Shown here piece by piece: positions 1 to 6,110 of a stretch of DNA of 6,227 nt. Under the pieces are notes generated by a model. It did no database searches, was not told where the DNA came from, and saw only the letters and a program-made list of their open reading frames with translations. Source of the stretch: Archangium sp. (GTDB lineage Bacteria > Myxococcota > Myxococcia > Myxococcales > Myxococcaceae); assembly GCA_016793585.1 (NCBI GenBank), contig JAEUJR010000459.1, forward strand, positions 1-6,227. Direction: 5' to 3'. Position 1 is the stretch's first letter; every line of letters starts with the position of its first letter. The translations under genes and the position numbers were made by a program.

Positions 1-1005
1 CCCGGGCTCCGAGGCAGTCATGCGGGGTGCAGCGTTGACGACCAGATGCGCGGTGGCGCGATCTCCGGGAATGCCACCGGGGATGAGGACCTTGATCTTC
101 GGATCAGCGTCGAGCTCGATCACATCACCGGGCTCGTCGGCGCCGAGCGCAATCGTGAGCTCGAGGCGAACGCGCTCCTGGCCGTCGTCGAGCGCGACCG
201 CGACCTGGTGCATGCCCGCGACCTGCCCCTTCTTCACCGTAAAGGCGCCGCCGGAGATCTCTTCTTCGGCGAACACGGGCGTCAGCTCTTCTTCGTAGTC
301 GTCGCAGTCGAGCCCGAGGCCGAGCGCACAGAGCGCCGCCGACTCCACCAGGCCCACGTGACCAATACGGCCCTGGTCGACGAGCTTGAAGAACTCGTCC
401 TCCGAGAGCCCGGCGCCGACCTTGCGCTGCAGGGCTTCGCGACGCGTGCGGGCGTCGACAGTGCGAGAGACCTTCGCGTGATGAACGGCGCCGCAGACCT
501 GCCCGACGGTGGCGACGAGGCGATCGAGCACGAAGCCCGGGTTCACGCCGTTGCCGACGATCGACACGCCTGCCCGCTGCGCTGCGGCGTCGAGCTTCTC
601 GGCGATCTCGGGGTGGTGAAACCAGGGGAACGCGAGCTCTTCGCAGGTCGAGACGACGTGCAGCCCGTGAGACATCGCCTCGAGCAGCTGATCCTTCACT
701 TGCGGAAGCCGCGAGCCGGTCGCGTGCAGCAGCACCACGCCCTTGCGCCGAGCAACCGCCGCCGAGAGCGACGACTGAATCTTCAATTGCCCCACCGGCT
801 GACCGAGCACGTCGCTCAGCGCTCTGCCGGTCAGCTGGGGGCTGGTGTCGACGGCGCCGATCAGCTCGACCTCGTCGTGCGCCAGCGCAGCCTTCGCGAT
901 CTCCTGGCCGATGACGCCGAGGCCCATCACGATGACTGGAACACGCCCCGATGCCGCAGGCGCTTGAGGGACCGGAGACTTCGCGCGCGTCGCGCCTCTC
1001 GCCAT
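1..1005 (-). CDS. DapB-fold NAD(P)-dependent dehydrogenase, 2,4-diaminopentanoate dehydrogenase-like (3' end cut by window)
   Basis: The reading frame starts at the ATG at 1005-1003 and stays open for 335 codons to the window edge, so the C-terminus is missing. After a basic, proline/alanine-rich leader of about 20 residues there is a Rossmann dinucleotide-binding motif GLGVIG at residues 28-33, followed by an acidic end of beta-2 (AVD, 51-53). Further hallmarks are STCEELAFPW (119-128) and GNGVNPGFVLD (151-161), which I recognise from the dihydrodipicolinate-reductase-like family containing 2,4-diaminopentanoate dehydrogenase (Ord, ornithine fermentation). Family members run to roughly 340-350 residues, so little is probably missing. 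An in-frame stop at 1069-1071 limits upstream extension. No clear Shine-Dalgarno precedes the ATG, so the exact start is less certain than the frame. No other ornithine-pathway gene is visible, so the substrate may differ. It is divergent from the regulator at 1139. The family call is fairly secure; the substrate is not. Confidence 0.82.
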   Translation of the reverse strand, partial: MARGATRAKSPVPQAPAASGRVPVIVMGLGVIGQEIAKAALAHDEVELIGAVDTSPQLTGRALSDVLGQPVGQLKIQSSLSAAVARRKGVVLLHATGSRLPQVKDQLLEAMSHGLHVVSTCEELAFPWFHHPEIAEKLDAAAQRAGVSIVGNGVNPGFVLDRLVATVGQVCGAVHHAKVSRTVDARTRREALQRKVGAGLSEDEFFKLVDQGRIGHVGLVESAALCALGLGLDCDDYEEELTPVFAEEEISGGAFTVKKGQVAGMHQVAVALDDGQERVRLELTIALGADEPGDVIELDADPKIKVLIPGGIPGDRATAHLVVNAAPRMTASEPG

Positions 1006-1138
1006 AAGGTGACGCGATGGTAGACGACGCTTCAGGCTTGCGGCCAGAAAAGCGTTGCACCGACACTTTCAGGTCCACAATTGTGCGGCGGCGCTAGAGT
1101 CGGGGCCCCCGCAGAAGAAGTTCAGGAGTATCAACGAC
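1006..1138. promoter_or_regulatory. Divergent intergenic region with candidate promoter
   Basis: This 133-bp gap must hold the promoters of both the minus-strand dehydrogenase and the plus-strand regulator. For the plus strand, TAGAGT at 1095-1100 resembles a sigma-70-type -10 element (four of six matches to TATAAT) and would leave a leader of about 30 bases. No good -35 lies 17 bases upstream of it. An alternative -35-like TTGCAC sits at 1055-1060. The regulator's Shine-Dalgarno AGGAG is at 1124-1128, ten bases before its ATG. An 8-bp palindrome GGGGCCCC occurs at 1102-1109, which is unsurprising in GC-rich DNA. Promoter assignments are guesses; only the ribosome-binding site is convincing. 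Confidence 0.35.
1076..1085. promoter_or_regulatory. Perfect 10-bp palindrome, possible operator
   Basis: CACAATTGTG is a perfect inverted repeat with no spacer. It is AT-rich within a GC-rich region and lies about midway between the two divergent start codons, upstream of the -10-like element at 1095-1100. Such placement fits a dimeric transcription factor site acting on one or both genes. Symmetry does not continue beyond ten bases, and no second copy is seen in this window, so this is only a candidate. Confidence 0.28.
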
Positions 1139-2266
1139 ATGGAGCGTTTTCTCGTCGTCGATGACGACCCGTCGATCACCGAAGTGCTGCGGCGGGTGCT
1201 CGAGTCGATGGGCCACCCCGTCACCGTGCACAACGATCCGCTCGATGCGGCGCAAGAGACCGACTTCGATCTCGTGCTCACCGATTTCATGATGCCGAAC
1301 CTCAACGGCGTCGAGCTGCTGGGCGTGTTGCGCGCGAAGCGGCCAGACGCGGTGCGGTTGCTGATCACGGCTGCGAACGACTTCAAGGTCGCGATCGAAG
1401 CGGTGAATCGCGGTGAGGTGTTTCGAATCATCGGCAAGCCGTGGCAGCTGCACGACCTGCGATTCGGGTTGCAGCAGGCGGTCGACTACTACCGGCTCGT
1501 TCAAGAGAACCGGCGGCTGACGAAGGAGCTCGCGCAACGCAACGAAGGCCTCGCCACGCTGAACGCCGTGCTCGAGCAGCAGGTCGTCGAACGCACGAAC
1601 GGTCTGCTCGAGGGCATGATTCGCGCGCTCGACTATCGCGACACCGAGACGCAGTGGCACTCGTGGCGGGTGGCGAAGTTCACCCGACGCATCGCCGAAG
1701 CGGCCGGGCTCGCGGGCGACATGCTGATGCACATCGAGCAGGGCGCGCTGCTGCACGACATCGGGAAGATCGGCGTGCGCGACAACATTCTGCTCAAGCC
1801 CGGCCCGCTCTCGCCCGAAGAATGGGTCGAGATGCGCAAACACCCCGAGATGGGCTACCGCATGCTGGCGAACATTCCGTACCTGCAAGACGCGGCGCAG
1901 ATCGTCTACCAGCACCAGGAGCGCTTCGATGGTCGCGGCTACCCGCGCGCGCTCAAGGGCGAAGAGATCGTGATCGGCGCGCGAATCTTCTGCATCGCCG
2001 ACACCTTCGACGCCATCACCTCCGACCGGCCGTATCGCAAAGGTTCGACGGCAGCCGTTGCGTTCAGCGAGATCGGGCGGCTCGGTGGAACACAGCTCGA
2101 CCCGCACCTCGTGCAGGTCTTTCTGGGCATCGCGCCGACCGAGTGGGAGCGCATTCGCGCCGAGATTCGCGTGCTCGAAGAGAAGGAGAAGGGTCGCTGG
2201 TCGGATTACCTCGTCGCTCCCGCGCCCTTGTTCGGTGGGCAGACGAGCGACACGAAGAAGGTCTGA
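1139..2266 (+). CDS. Response regulator with HD-GYP output domain, probable cyclic di-GMP phosphodiesterase
   Basis: The 375-residue product starts at the ATG preceded by AGGAG at 1124-1128. An in-frame ATG 84 bases upstream lacks this site and would disturb the receiver fold. Residues 1-115 are a CheY-like receiver with acidic D8 and D9, phospho-acceptor D49, T77 and K100. Residues 118-155 look like a helical, coiled-coil linker. Residues 158-355 are an HD-GYP domain: E170 and H174, the HD pair H206-D207 with K210, H235, H259, the GYP triplet at 267-269 and D288. The family hydrolyses cyclic di-GMP to pGpG or GMP with a two- or three-metal centre, so this is a cytosolic effector switched by phosphorylation from an unlinked sensor kinase. 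One usual metal ligand, the second histidine of the HHE motif, is Gln260 here. It is organised like RpfG-type regulators. It abuts the next gene and is probably co-transcribed with it. The activity is inferred, not shown. Confidence 0.93.
   Translation: MERFLVVDDDPSITEVLRRVLESMGHPVTVHNDPLDAAQETDFDLVLTDFMMPNLNGVELLGVLRAKRPDAVRLLITAANDFKVAIEAVNRGEVFRIIGKPWQLHDLRFGLQQAVDYYRLVQENRRLTKELAQRNEGLATLNAVLEQQVVERTNGLLEGMIRALDYRDTETQWHSWRVAKFTRRIAEAAGLAGDMLMHIEQGALLHDIGKIGVRDNILLKPGPLSPEEWVEMRKHPEMGYRMLANIPYLQDAAQIVYQHQERFDGRGYPRALKGEEIVIGARIFCIADTFDAITSDRPYRKGSTAAVAFSEIGRLGGTQLDPHLVQVFLGIAPTEWERIRAEIRVLEEKEKGRWSDYLVAPAPLFGGQTSDTKKV
2255..2261 (+). promoter_or_regulatory. Ribosome-binding site inside the end of the HD-GYP gene
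   Basis: AAGAAGG lies five bases before the GTG at 2267 and within the last codons of the upstream gene. It supports the GTG directly following the TGA as the real start, and suggests that ribosomes finishing the regulator can reinitiate on the fusion gene. Confidence 0.55.
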
Positions 2267-3913
2267 GTGCTTCCGCGCATCGGGCTCGGGTGCATGCGGT
2301 TGTCGACCGAACCAACGCCCGAGCCGATCGCCGTGATTCATGCTGCCCTCGGGGCTGGCGTTCGGCTCTTCGACACGGCGACGGCGTATTGCGCGCACGA
2401 CGACCTCGGAGAGAACGAGCGGCTGCTCGCGCAAGCGCTCTCGGGGTACGCAGACGCGGTCATCGTCAGCAAGGGCGGGCTCCGTCGGCCCGGTGGTGCG
2501 TGGCGGCCCGATGGGCGGGCGAAGTCCATCATCGAAGACGCCGAACGAACGGCGACCTCGCTGGGTCGTACGCCCGACCTCTATCTGTTGCACGCGCCTG
2601 ACCCGTCAGTGCCGTTCGCGACGTCGGTACGCGCACTGGGCGAGGTGCTGACGCGCGGTCTCGCGAAACGAATCGGGCTGTCGAACGTGACGGTCGGGCA
2701 GATCGACGAGGCGCTGACGATCGCGCCGATCTCGGCGGTGCAGCAGAGCCTGTCGGTCTTCGACGATCGTGCGCGATTGTCGGGCGTGCTGGCGCGGTGC
2801 TTCGAGCGTGGCCTCGACGTGATGGCGCATTCGCCGCTCGGTGGGCCGAAGCGAATCAACCGCCTCAGTGGTTCTTCCGTACTTCGGGAGTTGGCCGGTT
2901 CGCATCGCGTGTCTGAGGCGGCCATCGCGTTGGCGGCGGTGCTCGATCTCAACCCGCTGGTGAGCGTGATTCCGGGAGCCCGTCGGCCGCAGACGATCAT
3001 CGACGCGGCGACCGCAGGAGCGGTCGTGTTCACCGACGCGGAGCGGGCCCGACTTCGTGAGGCCTTCCCTGCCCTCGCTGCGCCTGCCCCAGCGGTGACG
3101 TCGGCGAGCAGCACGCGCTCCGAGGTGGTGCTGCTCATGGGCATTCAAGGCTCGGGCAAGTCGCGCCTCGTCGACGAGTACGTGAGCAACGGCTTCGCGC
3201 GCTTCAACCGCGATCTGCTCGGCGGAACGATGAAGGACACGGCGCTGGCGATGTCTCGCGCGCTCGCGCAGGGCGCCACGCATGCCGTGCTCGACAACAC
3301 GTACACCACGCGCGCCTCACGAGCGTCGACGATCGAGGCCGCGAAGAAGCAGGCCGCGAAGGTGCGAGGCATCTGGCTCGACGTGCCGCTGCATGAAGCG
3401 CAGGTGAACGTCATTCAACGCATGCTCGACGCGCACGGGCGACTGCTGGGGCCGGAGGAGTTGAAGAAGCAGCGCGACAACACCGGGCTCACGCCGCTGT
3501 CTCACTTCCGCACGGTGCGCGAACTGGAGCCGCCCTCGAAGGACGAGGGCTTCGACGTGCTCGAGACCCGGCCGTTCGTGCGCTCAGCGCGTGACGGAGG
3601 CACCGGTCGATTCGTCGCCTTCGAGGTCGCGACGAAGGTCGAACGCACTGACGAGCCGACCTTCGTCTTCGCGTGGACCGAGACCGACAAGGCTGCCGTC
3701 GAAGCGGCTGCGCTGCGGCTCGGAGCCGTGTCGCTCATCTGTCCGCATGGAGGTGGGCCGCCAACGTGCTGGTGCCGGCCTCCCCTGCCCGGCTTGATCC
3801 TCGAGGGCTGTCACCGCGCGAAGCTCTCACCGCAGAAGTGCGTGGTGATGGGCGCGACTGAGACACATCAGATGCTGGCCGCCACCCTCGGGGCCCGCTT
3901 CGTCACTGTTTGA
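2267..3913 (+). CDS. Fusion protein: aldo/keto reductase + polynucleotide-kinase-like P-loop domain + degenerate HAD-like domain
   Basis: This 548-residue product starts at GTG, the base after the upstream stop. Residues 1-270 form an aldo/keto reductase barrel, a family that reduces carbonyls with NADPH. The catalytic tetrad D36, Y41, K69 and H109 is complete, and cofactor-site segments are visible (GLSN 137-140, SPLGG 189-193, IPGARR 235-240). After an Ala/Pro-rich linker (about 271-284), residues 285-438 resemble T4 Pnkp-type 5'-kinases: Walker A GIQGSGKS 292-299, NRD 314-316, DNT 343-345, then a lid-like basic helix. Residues 440-548 resemble the C-terminal part of a zinc-containing HAD phosphatase, with cysteines and histidine in CPHGGGPPTCWC (492-503). 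The acidic HAD catalytic positions appear lost. A Pnkp-like kinase joined to a HAD module echoes nucleic-acid end-healing enzymes, but the reductase at the front is unexpected there. The substrate is unknown. There is no frameshift or internal stop, so it reads as one polypeptide. It overlaps the convergent GH13 gene by 11 bp. Confidence 0.88.
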   Translation: MLPRIGLGCMRLSTEPTPEPIAVIHAALGAGVRLFDTATAYCAHDDLGENERLLAQALSGYADAVIVSKGGLRRPGGAWRPDGRAKSIIEDAERTATSLGRTPDLYLLHAPDPSVPFATSVRALGEVLTRGLAKRIGLSNVTVGQIDEALTIAPISAVQQSLSVFDDRARLSGVLARCFERGLDVMAHSPLGGPKRINRLSGSSVLRELAGSHRVSEAAIALAAVLDLNPLVSVIPGARRPQTIIDAATAGAVVFTDAERARLREAFPALAAPAPAVTSASSTRSEVVLLMGIQGSGKSRLVDEYVSNGFARFNRDLLGGTMKDTALAMSRALAQGATHAVLDNTYTTRASRASTIEAAKKQAAKVRGIWLDVPLHEAQVNVIQRMLDAHGRLLGPEELKKQRDNTGLTPLSHFRTVRELEPPSKDEGFDVLETRPFVRSARDGGTGRFVAFEVATKVERTDEPTFVFAWTETDKAAVEAAALRLGAVSLICPHGGGPPTCWCRPPLPGLILEGCHRAKLSPQKCVVMGATETHQMLAATLGARFVTV

Positions 3914-6020
3914 CGAGCACCATCGTGCTGCGCGCCGGAATCGTGAGCTGACCAGATGCGGGGATCGTCACCGAGGCGCCGGTCACGGCATCTTTGAGTG
4001 AAATCGGCAGACGAGCCAACGCGCGCTGCGGACTCAGGTTCACCGTGCGCTCCCCTGCGCGGTTGATCGCGACGATGGCGCCGTCGTCTTCGGTGGCGCG
4101 TTGGAAGACATAGAGATCGCGCTCGATGATCAGCGTGTCGCGCACGCCACTTCGCAGCGCCTTGCTCTGCCTCCGCGCCGTGCCCACCTTGCGCATGAAG
4201 TCGAGCAGATCGGCTTCGCGCGAGGTCAGGTTGGTCCACTTCATCGGGCGGCGATTGTCGGGGTCTCCCGAGCCAGGCAGGCCGATCTCGTCGCCGTAGT
4301 AGATGAGTGGCACGCCTCGCTGCGTGAGGATGAACGCGAACGCCCACTTCGTGCGCTGAAACGGCTCGTCGCTCTCGATGGTGGCTGGCGGCTTGTTGTT
4401 GCTCCACGCCTGGCCGTTCGCGTCGGAGTCGATCTGATTCGCGGCGATCGAGATGAAGCGCGCGACGTCGTGGTTCCCGAGGAACGGCGAGTTGAGCGTC
4501 TCGGGCGTGTAATAGGCCTCGCTTGCACGAACAGCGTCGTCGACCTGCACCAGCGAGTCACCGCGCCCGAACGCCTGCACCACCGGCCAATAGAGCGGGA
4601 AATCGAACTGCCCATCGAGCTCCTGCGGGCCGATGTACGACCGAATCTGCGAGCGGCCGTCGACGCCGGTGAAGGTCTCTCCGACGAGGTAGTAGTCGGT
4701 GTTGGTGATCGCGCTGATCTTCGCGAGGTGCTGGTTGATGGTGCGGCCGCCGATGTGATCGAGGTGCTTCACGGCGTCGAGCCGGAAGCCGTCGAGATCG
4801 GCCTCTTCGAGCCACCACATGGTGTCGGCGGCGAACTGATCGCCCATGGCCGTGTTCCGCCAGTTGTAGTCAGGCAGGTACGACGTGAACGAGCAGACGA
4901 GCGGCTTCTCTTCCCAGCCGCAGCCATTGGTGCCGCACACGCAGCCGTTGCCGATGTTGAACCAACCGTCGTCACGGTGCTGCGCAACGTACGGGTGTTG
5001 CTCGTGCACGTGATTGAGGACGAGGTCGGTGAGCACACGAATGCCGCGAGCGTGAGCGGCCTTCGTCAGGGCCTTCAGATCCGCCAGCGAACCGAACCGC
5101 GGCTGCACCGTGCGCGGCTGGCTGGGCCAGTAGCCGTGGTAGCCGGTGTACTTCTGGCCGTAGGAACCATCGAACGCGCCGTCGGGATTCGCGTCAGGAG
5201 GAGACAGCCACAGCGCGCGCACGCCGAGCTTGTCGAAGTAGCCGTCTTCGATCGCCTGGGTGACGCCGCGAAAGTCTCCGCCCTGGTAGTTCGCCTGCGT
5301 GGGCACGTTGTCGGTGGGCTTGTTGAGCGAGGTGTCTCCGTCGCGGAAGCGATCGGTGAAGACGAAATAGAGAATCGCCTCTTCCCACTTGAACGGTTCC
5401 CGCTCGATCCAGAACGGGAGCAGCACGGGCTCGGCGGTCTTCCCCGCGTCGTCTTCGAGGGTGATCTTCGCGGTGTGTTTGCCCTGCGAAAGCCCGGTCG
5501 CGTCGAAGGTGAAGACGCCTGTGAGCTTGTCGAACGGAGCGGACTGCACTTCGCCATCGAGCGTGAGCTTCGGCGGCTTGAGGGCAGCCTTCGAGGTGCC
5601 GAGGTACGCCGTGACCGAGACCGTCATCGAGCCCGCGTTCGTCGTGAGGAAGTTCGTCACCTCGAGCAATGGGGCTGAACAGTCGGGAGCGAAGAGGCGG
5701 GAGTACTCGGTTTCTCCGAGCCAGCGCGTGAAGCCGGTCGACGGATCGAGGATCAACCCGTCGGCGCCGAGATCGAAGCGGTAGGCGTAGCCGTTGGCGC
5801 GCGGCTCGAGCGTCTTGCGGAACTCCCAGGTGCCGTCGGTACGTCGGGTCATCGGCTCGGGAGCAAACGCATTCCACTCACCGCGCACGTTCACCGCGTC
5901 GAGGCTCTTCGCCGGAGCGAACTTGAGCACGCGCTCGCAGGTGCGAATCGGCCCGGTCGGCTGCTCGGTGGGGCCACACGCGACGAAGAGAAGAACCAGA
6001 ACCAGACCGAGCGTACGCAC
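3903..6020 (-). CDS. GH13 alpha-amylase-family glycoside hydrolase, exported lipoprotein
   Basis: From the GTG at 6020 the product has 705 residues. Residues 1-15 are a lipoprotein signal peptide: Arg2, a hydrophobic stretch, then FVAC with Cys15 as the lipidated residue. The -3 position is Phe, slightly off consensus. Residues 28-115 look like a CBM48/E-set-type beta-sandwich and about 118-205 like a second Ig-like domain. The catalytic barrel runs from about 212 to 600. It shows a TDRFRDGD segment like the calcium-binding region of CGTase-type GH13 enzymes, YHGYW, region I DLVLNH (332-337), region II GFRLDAVKH with nucleophile D415, region III GETF with acid/base E448, and region IV NHD with transition-state stabiliser D518. 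A C-terminal beta domain ends at VLVKQ. The enzyme should act on alpha-glucans such as starch, maltodextrin or cyclodextrin outside the cytoplasm; hydrolase versus transferase cannot be decided. A cysteine cluster (360, 362, 367, 376) sits in the domain B loop. It converges on and overlaps the fusion gene by 11 bp. Confidence 0.93.
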   Translation of the reverse strand: MRTLGLVLVLLFVACGPTEQPTGPIRTCERVLKFAPAKSLDAVNVRGEWNAFAPEPMTRRTDGTWEFRKTLEPRANGYAYRFDLGADGLILDPSTGFTRWLGETEYSRLFAPDCSAPLLEVTNFLTTNAGSMTVSVTAYLGTSKAALKPPKLTLDGEVQSAPFDKLTGVFTFDATGLSQGKHTAKITLEDDAGKTAEPVLLPFWIEREPFKWEEAILYFVFTDRFRDGDTSLNKPTDNVPTQANYQGGDFRGVTQAIEDGYFDKLGVRALWLSPPDANPDGAFDGSYGQKYTGYHGYWPSQPRTVQPRFGSLADLKALTKAAHARGIRVLTDLVLNHVHEQHPYVAQHRDDGWFNIGNGCVCGTNGCGWEEKPLVCSFTSYLPDYNWRNTAMGDQFAADTMWWLEEADLDGFRLDAVKHLDHIGGRTINQHLAKISAITNTDYYLVGETFTGVDGRSQIRSYIGPQELDGQFDFPLYWPVVQAFGRGDSLVQVDDAVRASEAYYTPETLNSPFLGNHDVARFISIAANQIDSDANGQAWSNNKPPATIESDEPFQRTKWAFAFILTQRGVPLIYYGDEIGLPGSGDPDNRRPMKWTNLTSREADLLDFMRKVGTARRQSKALRSGVRDTLIIERDLYVFQRATEDDGAIVAINRAGERTVNLSPQRALARLPISLKDAVTGASVTIPASGQLTIPARSTMVLVKQ

Positions 6021-6027
6021 GAGCACG

Positions 6028-6032
6028 CTCCT
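6028..6032 (-). promoter_or_regulatory. Ribosome-binding site that decides the GH13 start
   Basis: AGGAG on the minus strand lies seven bases before the GTG at 6020-6018 but only one base before the in-frame GTG at 6026-6024. Normal spacing therefore favours the shorter protein, which also gives a cleaner signal peptide with Arg at position 2. Confidence 0.6.
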
Positions 6033-6097
6033 AGCTGTCTGGCGCGCCGCACGCCACGCCCCGCCTTTCCGATGAAACCCTTCGAGCCCTTCGATAC

Positions 6098-6103
6098 AAG
6101 AGG
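6098..6103 (+). promoter_or_regulatory. Ribosome-binding site of the small lipoprotein gene
   Basis: AAGAGG ends seven bases before the ATG at 6111. It supports that start over the in-frame ATG at 6072, which lacks a Shine-Dalgarno and would add 13 non-hydrophobic residues before the signal peptide. Confidence 0.5.
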
Positions 6104-6110
6104 CCCGCCC

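Larger units (their letters stand above)
6021..6110. promoter_or_regulatory. Divergent intergenic region between two lipoprotein genes
   Basis: This 90-bp gap must contain promoters for the GH13 gene (leftward) and the small lipoprotein gene (rightward), unless these lie inside coding sequence. I see no convincing -35/-10 pair. It holds an 8-bp palindrome GGCGCGCC at 6041-6048 and a tandem CCCTTCGA repeat at 6078-6085 and 6087-6094 (period nine). The ribosome-binding sites of both genes lie at its two ends. Confidence 0.35.

Noticed and set aside
46..1023. Long plus-strand open frame of 325 codons antisense to the dehydrogenase
   Set aside because: Its translation is rich in Arg, His and Leu with no recognisable motif, whereas the minus-strand frame ending at 1005 shows a Rossmann fold and family signatures. 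Long antisense frames are expected at this GC content.
125..1078. Minus-strand open frame of 317 codons overlapping the dehydrogenase in another frame
   Set aside because: It is Arg-rich, of low complexity and without motifs. It is a shadow of the real frame, which shares the strand and runs off the window edge.
1102..1109. GGGGCCCC palindrome in the leader of the HD-GYP gene as a terminator or riboswitch stem
   Set aside because: There is no loop between the arms and no T-run after it. Such a palindrome is common in GC-rich DNA.
1094..2593. Minus-strand open frame of 499 codons opposite the HD-GYP gene
   Set aside because: The opposite strand encodes a textbook receiver plus HD-GYP with all motifs. 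This frame is only its complement and has no domain-like pattern.
4101..5678. Plus-strand open frame of 525 codons opposite the GH13 gene
   Set aside because: The minus strand has the four GH13 regions in order and a signal peptide. The plus-strand product is Arg/Val/Glu-rich with no motif.
6024..6026. Upstream GTG as start of the GH13 lipoprotein
   Set aside because: It lies only one base from the AGGAG, too close for normal initiation. The GTG at 6020-6018 has seven-base spacing.
6078..6094. Two CCCTTCGA direct repeats before the small lipoprotein
   Set aside because: Only two short copies, one overlapping likely leader sequence. No array and no recognised regulator site, so chance is sufficient.
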